Assembly: GCF_033547095.1 (NCBI RefSeq)
Contig: NZ_CP137852.1
Location: 2,101,501 to 2,165,500, forward strand
Source of the DNA: Sediminicoccus rosea
GTDB lineage: Bacteria; Pseudomonadota; Alphaproteobacteria; Acetobacterales; Acetobacteraceae
DNA length: 64,000 nucleotides
Reading direction: 5' to 3'
Shown: positions 33,832-41,946 of the stretch, one piece after another
Layout of the letters: each line of letters opens with the position of its first letter
Position numbering within the stretch: the first letter of the stretch is position 1
The notes under the pieces: generated by a model
The model's input: the letters and a program-made list of their open reading frames with translations, nothing else
What the model was told of the DNA's origin: nothing
Database searches by the model: none
Position numbers and translations under genes: made by a program

Positions 33832-34909
33832 CGGCATTCCAGGGGGCGATCCCGGGGCTGGGGGCGGGGCGCAGCGTGAGGGCATGGCCCGCGCGCTCGG
33901 TGAATTCGGCCAGCGCGCCCGGCAGGGATTCCAGCGCGGCGAGCAGCGCGGGCGGCGCTTCCAGGGCCAGGCGCTGGCCCGGGTTGGCCGCCGACTCGCG
34001 CGCGGCCTGGCGCAGCAGGGCCAGGCCCTGCGCGAGGGCACGGTCGGCCAGCACCTCATGCAGCGGCGGATGGATGCGCGCGCGCCGCAATTCGAACAGG
34101 CCGAGGGGGCCCAGGCCCAGCACCTGCGTCAGCCCGTCCGGCCCGCAGGCGCTGCGCAATTCGGGCTCCAGCGCCGCGCGCTGCTTCACCGAAAGCCCCG
34201 CGAGGTCGAGCAGGATGGGGCCGGCGAGGTCGCGCAGGCGAAGCTGGCGGGCGAATTCGGGGATGGCCAGGCGGTTCACCTCGCGCGGGTCGGCGCCGCC
34301 GGAATCGACATCCACGGCGGTGAGCGCGGGCAGGGGCGAGATGATGAGGCGCCCGCCGCCGGGCAGCGCCCATTCGAGCTCGGCCAGGCGCGCGACCTCC
34401 TCCTCCAGCGCCTCGTCGAAGGCCTCGGGCTGGAGCAGGACGCGCCCGGCGCCGAGGGCGGCGCGCAGCCGCGCCGCCTCGGCCGGGTCATCGGTGACGA
34501 TTCGCGCCTCGGGGTGGGTGGCGGCCCAGCGCAGCGCGGCATCGGGGCCGCGGGCCAGCAGGCCCATCTCGCCGGGCGATTGCGGCGTGCGGGCGGAAAG
34601 CCGCGGGCCCTTGCCGCCCTGGCCGGCGCGCGTCACGCGCAGCGTCAGGATGGTGCCCTCGGGCGGCAGCTTGCGGCCCTCGCATTCGCTCTCGGGCAGG
34701 AAGCCGCTTTCGCCCGGCGCCCAGGGGGGCGGCAGCGCCACGAAGGCGCCGGCCAGCGCCGGCATGGCGGCCGCGATGCGCCCGCGCAGGATGTCCCCCA
34801 CGCCATCGGGCCGCGCGGGGCGCTCCAGCCGGTAGGCGATGAGTTCGCCGTCGCTCAGCAGCGCCACCCGCCGCTCGCCCGGCGAGCGCGCGAGGCGGAT
34901 CTGCTTCAT
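33824..34909 (-). CDS. Ribonuclease E/G family protein (short form)
   Basis: The 361-residue protein is shorter than E. coli RNase G (489). The N-terminal part has the S1-like region (VGDILRGRIAAAMPALAGAFVAL) and GFLPESE. The catalytic signature is LTAVDVDSGG, with the acidic metal ligands expected of the family, and later ILLDLAGLS. The zinc-link and small-domain regions are not recognised. The ATG overlaps the maf stop by 4 bp. It should act in rRNA or mRNA processing. It is common beside maf in alphaproteobacteria. Confidence 0.85.
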   Translation of the reverse strand: MKQIRLARSPGERRVALLSDGELIAYRLERPARPDGVGDILRGRIAAAMPALAGAFVALPPPWAPGESGFLPESECEGRKLPPEGTILTLRVTRAGQGGKGPRLSARTPQSPGEMGLLARGPDAALRWAATHPEARIVTDDPAEAARLRAALGAGRVLLQPEAFDEALEEEVARLAELEWALPGGGRLIISPLPALTAVDVDSGGADPREVNRLAIPEFARQLRLRDLAGPILLDLAGLSVKQRAALEPELRSACGPDGLTQVLGLGPLGLFELRRARIHPPLHEVLADRALAQGLALLRQAARESAANPGQRLALEAPPALLAALESLPGALAEFTERAGHALTLRPAPSPGIAPWNADA

Positions 34910-35508
34910 GGCTTCAGCCAGCCGCAGCCCCGCAGGAGCTGCGCCGTCTCGAAGAGGGGCAGGCCCACGACGTTGGAGTGGCTGCCCGAGAGGAAGCGGA
35001 CGAACATCTCGGCCGCACCCTGGATGGCATAGCCGCCCGCCTTGCCCTGCCACTCGCCCGACTCGACATAGGCCGTGACCTGTTGGTCCGTCAGGCGCTG
35101 GAAGGCAAGGATGGTGCTCACCAGGCGATGCGTGATGCGCCCATCCGGGTGGCGCAGGGCGACGCCGGTATGCACCTGATGCCGCCGGCCCGAGAGGAGC
35201 TCGAGGAAGCGGCGCGCCTCGGCCGCATCGGCGGGCTTGCCCAGGATGCGGCGGCCCACGCCCACCACCGTGTCGGCGGCGAGGATCAAGGCGCCGGGCG
35301 CATCGGCGGCCGCGGCCTTGGCGCAGGCGAGGCGAAGAGCCAGCTGCCGCGGCAATTCCGCGCGCCTGGGCGTTTCATCGATGTCGGTGGGGGCTACGCG
35401 GGCCGGCACGATGCCGATCCGGGCCAGGAGCTCGATCCGGCGCGGGCTGGCCGAGGCGAGGACCAGCGGGGCGAGGACCAGCGGGGGCCGCTCGCCTGGG
35501 GTGGTCAC
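34906..35508 (-). CDS. maf: Maf-family nucleoside triphosphate pyrophosphatase
   Basis: The 200-residue protein carries the Maf hallmarks: LVLASASPRRIELL near the N-terminus, ILAADTVVGVG in the centre and GGYAIQGAAEMFV near the end. Maf enzymes hydrolyse non-canonical or excess NTPs to NMPs and can inhibit septum formation when overproduced. It lies 13 bp after infA and overlaps the RNase start by 4 bp, so it belongs to the infA unit. Confidence 0.92.
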   Translation of the reverse strand: MTTPGERPPLVLAPLVLASASPRRIELLARIGIVPARVAPTDIDETPRRAELPRQLALRLACAKAAAADAPGALILAADTVVGVGRRILGKPADAAEARRFLELLSGRRHQVHTGVALRHPDGRITHRLVSTILAFQRLTDQQVTAYVESGEWQGKAGGYAIQGAAEMFVRFLSGSHSNVVGLPLFETAQLLRGCGWLKP

Positions 35509-35521
35509 GGAGGGGACGCCT

Positions 35522-35740
35522 TTACTTGAAGCGGAAGGTGATGCGGCCCTTGGTCAGGTCGTAGGGCGTCATCTCGACATTCACGCGGTCCCCGGCGAGG
35601 ACGCGGATGCGGTTCTTGCGCATCTTCCCCGAGGTGTGGGCGAGCACCATGTGCTCATTGTCCAGCTTCACGCGGAACATCGCGTTGGGCAGGAGTTCAA
35701 CGACCTGGCCGCTGAACTCGATCATATCCTCTTTCGACAT
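35522..35740 (-). CDS. infA: Translation initiation factor IF-1
   Basis: The 72-residue OB-fold protein has the standard sequence: [65 protein letters not shown]-1 blocks the ribosomal A site during initiation. It heads the infA-maf-RNase-yacG run. A TTGACG (35843-35838 on the minus strand) may be the -35 of its promoter, but the -10 at 17 nt spacing is poor. Confidence 0.98.
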   Translation of the reverse strand: MSKEDMIEFSGQVVELLPNAMFRVKLDNEHMVLAHTSGKMRKNRIRVLAGDRVNVEMTPYDLTKGRITFRFK

Positions 35741-35911
35741 TCGGATCCTTTGGTGGGTTCGTGCCTGGGCGCATGCGCATGCGCCGCGGGCAACCCCCGG
35801 CGCTGGTGGCCCGGTGAATGCGCCCGGAATGAGGCAACGTCAAGCTTTGGCGGGATGGACGCAGGCGCCGGGCCGGGGCCAAGCTCCGGGAAAGAGAGGG
35901 AGGAACACGCC

Positions 35912-36898
35912 ATGGCGCTGATGGCTGCCGAGCGGATCGAGATCCAGGTCCTGGTGGACAATGTGCTGGACATGCTCTCCAGCACGCCGCGCTTCGTGAC
36001 GCGGGAGACGCAGCAATTGCTGCGGCGGGGGATGAAGCGCACCACCGGCGGCGCGCTGTGCTGCGCGAGCCATGGGCTTTCCCTGCTGGTCACGGCGCAT
36101 GGCCCGAACGGCCCGCGCACCATGCTGTTCGACGGCGGGCCGGTGGACATGACCTTCGAGCGCAACGCCACCCGCCTCGGCGTGGATTTCGCCGCGATCG
36201 AGGCGGTGATGCTGAGCCATGGCCATTGGGACCATGCGGGCGGGCTGCCCCAGGCCTTCGCCATGATCCAGGCGGCGACGCCCGGCCGCCGCGTGCCGCT
36301 CTACCTGCATCCCGGCATGTTCCGTGAGCGCGGCATGCGCCAGGGCGATGGCGGGGTGCTGCCGATGGACTACATCCCGAGCCCCGCGCAATGGGCCGAA
36401 ATGGGCGCGGAACCCGTGGTGACGGCCGAGGCGCGGACGCTGCTGGACGACCTCTTCTACGTCAGCGCCGAGATCCCGCGCGTGACGCCCTATGAGCGCG
36501 GCCTCCCCGGCCAGGTGGTGCGCGACGCGGAAGGCAGCCCCTGGGTCGCGGATGAGGCGCTGATGGATGAGCGCTTCCTGGCCGTGCGCCTCGCGGGGCA
36601 GGGGATCGTGGTGTTTTCCGCCTGCTCGCATGCGGGGGTGGTGAATGTGCTGCACGCGGCCCGGGCCGCCTTTCCGGGCGAGCGGCTGTTCGCGGTGATG
36701 GGCGGCTTCCACCTCTCGGGCGAGAACGAGAAGATCATCCCCGAGACGGTGGCGGACATCAGCGGGTTCGACCTGCCGCTGGTGATTCCGGCGCATTGCA
36801 CGGGATGGCGGGCGGTGAATGCGCTGGAGCGGGAGATGGGGCCCAAGGTGGTGCCGGCGGCGGTGGGCAAGCTGTTCACGCTGACGGCGGGAATGTGA
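35912..36898 (+). CDS. Metallo-beta-lactamase-fold hydrolase (COG1237-like)
   Basis: The 328-residue protein has the metal-binding motif SHGHWDHAGG (His103, His105, Asp107, His108), later ACSHAGVVN and GGFHL, and IPAHCTG near the end. The opening IQVLVDNVLD, the HGLSLLV block and FDGG resemble the COG1237 group related to archaeal dihydropteroate-type synthases. The start is set by GGGAGG before ATG 35912. It has a hairpin terminator shortly after its stop. The substrate is unknown. Confidence 0.82.
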   Translation: MALMAAERIEIQVLVDNVLDMLSSTPRFVTRETQQLLRRGMKRTTGGALCCASHGLSLLVTAHGPNGPRTMLFDGGPVDMTFERNATRLGVDFAAIEAVMLSHGHWDHAGGLPQAFAMIQAATPGRRVPLYLHPGMFRERGMRQGDGGVLPMDYIPSPAQWAEMGAEPVVTAEARTLLDDLFYVSAEIPRVTPYERGLPGQVVRDAEGSPWVADEALMDERFLAVRLAGQGIVVFSACSHAGVVNVLHAARAAFPGERLFAVMGGFHLSGENEKIIPETVADISGFDLPLVIPAHCTGWRAVNALEREMGPKVVPAAVGKLFTLTAGM

Positions 36899-36916
36899 GA
36901 GGTGCCGCAGTGGTCC

Positions 36917-36935
36917 GGGGAGCCCGTGGCTCCCC
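36917..36935 (+). terminator. Intrinsic-type terminator of the 35912 gene
   Basis: GGGGAGCC-CGT-GGCTCCCC is an 8-bp perfect stem with a 3-nt loop, 18 nt after the stop. It is followed by an unusually T-rich stretch (AATGTTATTGACTTTT). Confidence 0.55.
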
Positions 36936-36979
36936 AATGTTATTGACTTTTATCCTAGGAATATGCGACCAATGCGGCT

Positions 36980-37255
36980 TTACCCACCCGGTTGCGGCGG
37001 CGCCGTCGCTTCGGCCGGGTTGGGTTCGACACCCTTGCCTTCCGCCACCAGACGCTGCGCCAGCCGGAGCACATCGAGCGGGATTCCCGCGGTCTTCGCC
37101 TGCAACTCCAACGACACCAGCCGGGCGGGGAAGAGCCAGAGCGCGCCTTTCACCACGTTGAGCTTGAAGTGGCTGGGGTAGTCCAGCTCGGCCATGATGC
37201 GCTTGGGCAGGGTCAGCTGGTTCTTCGAGGTGACCTTGACGGTGATGTGGGCCAT
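36980..37255 (-). CDS. AbrB/SpoVT-type DNA-binding protein
   Basis: The 91-residue protein begins MAHITVKVTSKNQLTLPKRI, the swapped-hairpin AbrB domain found in antitoxins and transition-state regulators. A helical stretch and a proline-rich tail (EPNPAEATAPPQPGG) follow. No toxin gene is adjacent: the neighbours are a metallohydrolase and gltX. It may be an orphan regulator. It sits in a local AT-rich pocket unlike the surroundings. ATG 37255 is chosen because it opens the domain and has CGGAG upstream. Confidence 0.72.
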   Translation of the reverse strand: MAHITVKVTSKNQLTLPKRIMAELDYPSHFKLNVVKGALWLFPARLVSLELQAKTAGIPLDVLRLAQRLVAEGKGVEPNPAEATAPPQPGG

Positions 37256-37285
37256 TTGTCCGAAAGCTCCGTTGAGGGCCCCGGA

Positions 37286-37294
37286 AAGATAGCA
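37286..37294 (-). promoter_or_regulatory. Extended -10 upstream of the AbrB-like gene
   Basis: On the minus strand TGCTATCTT (37294-37286) lies in an AT-rich stretch about 30 nt before the start codon. A good -35 is not seen. Confidence 0.35.
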
Positions 37295-37340
37295 AGATGG
37301 TAAGGCAGTAAGGAAGAGAAAATTCCTAATTTGCCAGGGT

Positions 37341-37385
37341 GCAGGGAGCAAGCTCCCTGCCGGAGTTTAAGGGGCGGAGCCCCTT
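37341..37385 (-). terminator. Tandem perfect hairpins at the end of gltX
   Basis: Two palindromes follow each other. AAGGGGC/GCCCCTT (37369-37375 with 37379-37385) overlaps the gltX TAA. GCAGGGAGC/GCTCCCTGC (37341-37349 with 37352-37360) lies 8 nt further on. On the minus strand they precede an AT-rich stretch. They may terminate gltX or be a dispersed intergenic palindrome. Confidence 0.5.
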
Positions 37386-38778
37386 AGCTGGCCCCGTTCA
37401 AGATGCGCGCGAGCGCCTCATCCCGCCCCAACGCGAACAGCGTCAGGTCAATCGGCGGCGACATGGTGCTGCCGGTGAGTGCGACGCGCAGCGGCTGCGC
37501 CACATCCTTCAGCTTCACGCCCTTCACATCGGCGTAGTCGCGCAGCCAGTGTTCCAGGTCCGCCCGCTCCCACGGCGCGGCCGAGAGGAATTCGGCGAGG
37601 TCGGCGAGGCGCGCCTTGGCGTCCTGCGTCAACAGCGCGGCGGATTTCGCATCCGCCTCGGGCGCGCCATCGGTCACCGCGAAGGCGGCGGAGGCCGCGA
37701 GCTCGGCGAGGTTCTTCGCGCGTTCCTGCAGGGCGGGCAGCAGCAGCTTGAGGCGCGCGATCTTCTCCGTGCCGAAGAGCTCGCCCTGGGCCTGCAGCCG
37801 GTGCAGCACATCGGGCAGCAGGGCGGCCGGGTCGGCCTGGCGCAGATAGACGCCGTTCACATGCTCCAGCTTCTTGTAGTCCATGCGGGAGGCGGCGCGG
37901 CCGACATCCTTGAGGTCGAAGATCTTCTCGGCCCGCTCGCGGGGGATGATCTCCTCATCGCCATGGCCCCAGCCCAGGCGCAGCAGGTAGTTGCACACGG
38001 CCTCCGGCAGCAGCCCCTGGTCGCGGAAGTCGAGCACGGAGACGGCGCCGTGCCGCTTGCTGAGCTTGGCGCCATCCGCGCCATGGATCAGCGGGATGTG
38101 GCCGAAGCGCGGGCGGTGCCAGCCCATCGCGTCATAGACCATGCATTGGCGGAAGGTGTTGGTCAGGTGGTCATCGCCGCGGATGACGTGGGTGATGCCC
38201 ATGTCGTGGTCATCCACCACGACCGCGTGCAGATAGGTGGGCGTGCCGTCGGAGCGGAGGATGATCATGTCATCCAGCTCGGTGTTCACGACGGTGACGC
38301 GGCCCTGCACCTCATCCTCCACCACCGTCTCGCCCTCGCGGGGCGCCTTGAGGCGGATGGCGAAGGGCTTGCCGGCCTCGGCGGGGCCGGGCTCGCGGTC
38401 GCGCCAGGTGCCGTCGTAGCGGGGCGGGCGCTTCTCGGCGATGGCGCGCTCGCGCATCGCGACAAGCTCCTCCGGCGTCTCATAGGCGCGGTAGGCCTTT
38501 CCGGCGGCGAGGAGTTCATGCGCCACCTCGGCGTGGCGCGCCTCGCGCTGCGATTGGAAAACGGGCGGCTCATCCGGGCTGAGGCCGAGCCAGGCGAGCG
38601 ATTCCAGGATCTGGTCCACCGCTTCCTGCGTGCTGCGGGCGCGGTCGGTGTCCTCGATGCGGAGCAGGTAGGCGCCGCCATGCCGGCGGGCGAAGAGCGC
38701 GTTGAACAGCGCGGTGCGGGCGCCCCCGATATGGAGGTAGCCGGTGGGCGAGGGGGCGAAGCGGGTGCGAACGGTCAT
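37384..38778 (-). CDS. gltX: Glutamyl-tRNA synthetase
   Basis: GltX charges tRNA-Glu and, in many alphaproteobacteria, also tRNA-Gln ahead of amidation. The 464-residue class I enzyme has RFAPSPTGYLHIGGARTAL (HIGH-type motif) at the N-terminus and KLSKRHGAV (KMSKS-type). The family block VIRGDDHLTNTFRQ and a helical anticodon-binding domain are also present. The length is normal. It is transcribed divergently from comEC. Confidence 0.97.
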   Translation of the reverse strand: MTVRTRFAPSPTGYLHIGGARTALFNALFARRHGGAYLLRIEDTDRARSTQEAVDQILESLAWLGLSPDEPPVFQSQREARHAEVAHELLAAGKAYRAYETPEELVAMRERAIAEKRPPRYDGTWRDREPGPAEAGKPFAIRLKAPREGETVVEDEVQGRVTVVNTELDDMIILRSDGTPTYLHAVVVDDHDMGITHVIRGDDHLTNTFRQCMVYDAMGWHRPRFGHIPLIHGADGAKLSKRHGAVSVLDFRDQGLLPEAVCNYLLRLGWGHGDEEIIPRERAEKIFDLKDVGRAASRMDYKKLEHVNGVYLRQADPAALLPDVLHRLQAQGELFGTEKIARLKLLLPALQERAKNLAELAASAAFAVTDGAPEADAKSAALLTQDAKARLADLAEFLSAAPWERADLEHWLRDYADVKGVKLKDVAQPLRVALTGSTMSPPIDLTLFALGRDEALARILNGAS

Positions 38779-38815
38779 GCCCCTTCATATCACGGCGCTG
38801 GACGGCGGGTGAGGG

Positions 38816-40978
38816 GTGGTGCTCCCTTGCTTGTGGATGCGTGCCGCGATTCAACCCTGGGTCATCAGCCGGCTGGAGGCCGAGGCCGGGCGGCTCGCGC
38901 TCTGGTTGCCGGTGGCGCTGGGCGTGGGGGTGCTGCTGTATTTCGCGCCCCGCTTCGAGCCGCCGTTGTGGTGGGGCGTGGCCGGGCTGGTGCCGCTGGC
39001 GCTGGCGGTCTGGTTGCGGGCCTCGCGGCCGCTGCTGGCCTGGGCGGTGCTGCTGCTGGCGGCGGTGGCGGCGGGTTTCGCGCTCGTCGCCTGGCATGCC
39101 GGCCGCGCGGCACCCCCGCTGGAACCGCCGCGCGGTGCGGTGCAGCTCAGCGGCACGGTGGTGGAGGTGGACCCGCTGCCGGGCGGGCTGCGCCTGACGT
39201 TGGCCGGGGCGCGCTGGGCGGAGGGGATGGCGCCGGCCGCGCGGCTGATCCGCGTGCGGCTGCGCGGGAATGATCCGGCGCGGCCCGAGCCCGGCGATGC
39301 GGTGAGCCTGCGCGCCCTGGTGCGCCCGCCGCCGCCGCCCGCCTATCCCGGCGCCTGGGATTTCCAGCGCGCCGCCTTCTTCGACGGGCTTGGCGGCTCG
39401 GGCTTCGCGCTCGGGCCGGTCGAGATCACGGCGCAGGGCGGCGCGACCCCGCCGCTCTCGGGCCTGCGCGCGCGCATCGAGGCACGGGTGATGGCCGCCC
39501 TGCCGGGGCCGGTCGGCGCCGTCGCGGCCGCGCTGCTGACCGGCGGGCAGAGCGGCATCCCACCCGAGGCGATGCAGGCCATGCGGGATTCGGGCCTGGC
39601 GCATCTGCTTTCCGTCTCGGGGCTGCACATCGCGATCGTGATGGGGCTGGTCTTCGCGGTGGTGCGCGGCGGCCTCGCGCTGTGGCCGGGTTTCGCGCTG
39701 CGCCTCGGCACCAAGCCATGGGCGGCGCTGGCGGCGCTGGCGGCGGGCGGCTTCTACATGGTTCTCACCGGCAGCCAGGTGCCGATGCAGCGCAGCTTCG
39801 CCATGGCCGCGCTGGTCACGCTGGCGCTGCTGGCGGGGCGGCGCGCGTTGAGCCCGCGCGTGCTGGCCTTCGCGGCGGTGGCGGTGCTGCTGGTGCAACC
39901 GGCCGCGATCCTCGGGCCCTCCTTCCAGATGAGCTTCGCGGCGGTCCTCGCCCTGATCGCGGGGTTCGAGGCGACGCGGCCGTGGCTGATGGGGGGTGCC
40001 GCGCCCCGCCCGCTCTGGCAGCGCGCGGCGCTGCTGCTGGCCGGCACGGTGCTGACCTCGGTGATCGCGGGCCTCGCGACCACGCCTTTCGGCCTGCACC
40101 ATTTCGGCCGGGTGCAGGTCTATGGGGTGGCGGCCAATGCGCTGGCCGTGCCGCTGACGAGCTTCCTCGTGATGCCGGCGGGCATGGCCGCGCTGCTGCT
40201 GATGCCCTTCGGCGGTGAGGGGCTGGCGCTCGGCGTGATGGGCTGGGGCATCGCGGGCATCCTCGCTGTCGCGCGCGAGGTGGCGGGATGGCCCGGGGCG
40301 GCGCTGGCGATGGCGCCGCTGCCCGGGTTGGCGCTCGGCGCCATCGCCTTCGGCTTCTGCTGGCTCTGCCTCTGGCGCACGCGCTGGCGGCTGCTGGGGC
40401 TGGCGCCCATGGCGCTGGGGCTTGCGGCCTGGGGCTGGGCCGGCCTGCCCGCCGCCCTGGCCGCGGGCGATGGCCGGCTCTACGCCTTCCAGGTGGCGGG
40501 CGAGGTGTTCCTGGAGCGCCGCCCCGGCGCCTCGCGCTTCACGGGCGAGGCCTGGCTGCGCGGCCTGGGTGACGAGGCCGCGACGCCCCTGCCGCCGGAG
40601 GGTGAACTGGCCAGCGGGCGCATCGCCTGCACGCCGGCGTCCTGCCTGCTGCACGATGCATCCGGCGCGGCCGCCGTCCTGCTGCTGCGCCCCGCACCGC
40701 CGCCGCGCGGCCAGCGCCCGGCACCCGATTTCCGGCGCGGCCCGCACCCGGCCTGCGGCACGGCCCCCGTGCTGCTCTCGCCCGAGCCGATCCGCGGCGA
40801 CTGCCCGGGCAGCGTGGTGGTGGATCGCTTCTCGGTCTGGCGGGACGGCGCGCATGCCGTCTGGCTCGACCCGCCGCGCGTGGTCTCGGACCGGGCGTGG
40901 CGGGGCGACCGGCCTTGGGTGCCGCCGCGCCCCACGCCGCGCGGCGTGGGGCAGGAGCCGATGGCCGAGACGGAGTGA
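38816..40978 (+). CDS. comEC: ComEC/Rec2-type DNA-uptake channel protein
   Basis: The roughly 720-residue polytopic protein has an N-terminal DUF4131-like region with three helices and an OB-like segment (VQLSGTVVEVDP). The competence domain has the signature HLLSVSGLHIAIVMGL, LTGSQVPMQRSFAM and ILGPSFQMSFAAV. The C-terminal 180 residues lack a recognisable HxHxDH metallo-lactamase motif. ComEC carries single-stranded DNA across the inner membrane in natural transformation. The start is uncertain: GTG 38816 or 38819 follows GAGGGG, while ATG 38837 lacks a ribosome site. No other competence gene is in the window. Confidence 0.85.
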   Translation: MVLPCLWMRAAIQPWVISRLEAEAGRLALWLPVALGVGVLLYFAPRFEPPLWWGVAGLVPLALAVWLRASRPLLAWAVLLLAAVAAGFALVAWHAGRAAPPLEPPRGAVQLSGTVVEVDPLPGGLRLTLAGARWAEGMAPAARLIRVRLRGNDPARPEPGDAVSLRALVRPPPPPAYPGAWDFQRAAFFDGLGGSGFALGPVEITAQGGATPPLSGLRARIEARVMAALPGPVGAVAAALLTGGQSGIPPEAMQAMRDSGLAHLLSVSGLHIAIVMGLVFAVVRGGLALWPGFALRLGTKPWAALAALAAGGFYMVLTGSQVPMQRSFAMAALVTLALLAGRRALSPRVLAFAAVAVLLVQPAAILGPSFQMSFAAVLALIAGFEATRPWLMGGAAPRPLWQRAALLLAGTVLTSVIAGLATTPFGLHHFGRVQVYGVAANALAVPLTSFLVMPAGMAALLLMPFGGEGLALGVMGWGIAGILAVAREVAGWPGAALAMAPLPGLALGAIAFGFCWLCLWRTRWRLLGLAPMALGLAAWGWAGLPAALAAGDGRLYAFQVAGEVFLERRPGASRFTGEAWLRGLGDEAATPLPPEGELASGRIACTPASCLLHDASGAAAVLLLRPAPPPRGQRPAPDFRRGPHPACGTAPVLLSPEPIRGDCPGSVVVDRFSVWRDGAHAVWLDPPRVVSDRAWRGDRPWVPPRPTPRGVGQEPMAETE

Positions 40979-40986
40979 GGCGCCCC

Positions 40987-41946
40987 TCAGTCCAGCTTGG
41001 CGCCCACCGCACGCGCGATCGCGCCCAGGCGCTCCGTGTCGGCCTGTAGTAGCCGGGCCAGCGCCTCGGGGCCGGTGGCCTGCACCTCCACCCCCTGTTC
41101 GGCCATCGCCGTGCGCAGGGCGGGGCGGGAGGTGACATCCACCAGCGCCGCGCTGAGCTGGGCCAGGATCGGCGCCGGCACGCGCGCCGGCGCGAAGAAG
41201 GCGAACCAGGTGGAGGCGTCATAGCCCGGCACCGTCTCCGCGATGGCGGGCAGTTCGGGCAGGGTGGGGAGGCGACGCGGCGTGGAAATGCCGAGCAGCC
41301 GCACCTGCCCCTGCCGCCCGCGCGCAATCGCGGCATGCGCGCTGTCGAGATGCAGGTCCACGCGCCCGGCGATGAGGTCGGGCACCGGCGTGCCCCGGTA
41401 GGGCACATGCACCAGGCGGATCCCCGCCTCGCGCTGCAGCAGCTCCATCGCCAGATGGATCGGCGTGCCATTGCCCGGCGTGGCATAGGTGATGGCGCCT
41501 GGCCGGGCGCGCGCCGCCGCCAGCAGGGCGGCCATGCTGGTGATGTCGTTCTGCGGCCCCGTGGTCAGCACCAGCGGCACATGGCCGAGCAGGCTGAGCG
41601 GCGCGAAATCCCGCAGCGGATCGAAGCTGAGCTGCGGCATCACCGCCGGCGCCGAGGCGATCGCGGCCGAGGTGAAGAGGATGGTGTGGCCATCCGGCGC
41701 CGCCGTGGCGACGGCGGCGGTCCCGATGGTGGAGCCGGCGCCGGGGCGTGTCTCGATCACCACGGCCTGGCCCAGCGCCTCGGCGAGGGGTGTCACGATC
41801 ATGCGCGCCACCACATCCATCGCCGCCCCTGGTGGGAAGGGAATGACGATGCGGACCGGCCGGTTCTGCAGGCTTTGCGCGCCAGCGCTGCCGGCCGAGG
41901 CCAGCGTGGCACCAGCGAGAAGGAGCGTGCGACGGTTGATGCTCAT
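40987..41946 (-). CDS. Bug/TctC-family solute-binding protein at the end of the catabolic operon
   Basis: The 319-residue protein has an export signal (MSINRRTLLLAGATLASAGSAGA) and Bug motifs VRIVIPFPPGAAMDVV, VVIETRPGAGSTIG, ITYATPGNGTPIH and PYRGTPVPDLIAGR. It belongs to a different Bug branch from the tandem trio at 24-27 kb. Its ATG overlaps the sulfatase stop by 4 bp, so it is the last gene of the 12-gene operon. No tctAB permease genes are seen. Confidence 0.9.
   Translation of the reverse strand: MSINRRTLLLAGATLASAGSAGAQSLQNRPVRIVIPFPPGAAMDVVARMIVTPLAEALGQAVVIETRPGAGSTIGTAAVATAAPDGHTILFTSAAIASAPAVMPQLSFDPLRDFAPLSLLGHVPLVLTTGPQNDITSMAALLAAARARPGAITYATPGNGTPIHLAMELLQREAGIRLVHVPYRGTPVPDLIAGRVDLHLDSAHAAIARGRQGQVRLLGISTPRRLPTLPELPAIAETVPGYDASTWFAFFAPARVPAPILAQLSAALVDVTSRPALRTAMAEQGVEVQATGPEALARLLQADTERLGAIARAVGAKLD

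Noticed and set aside
35766-35795. Repeated GCGCAT units upstream of infA as a possible CRISPR or regulatory repeat
   Set aside because: Only a short run of overlapping palindromic hexamers, with no spacers and no second copy.
38570-40855. Long antisense open frame over comEC with Gln/Arg/His-rich sequence
   Set aside because: Composition is that of a shadow frame; comEC has clear conserved motifs on the opposite strand.
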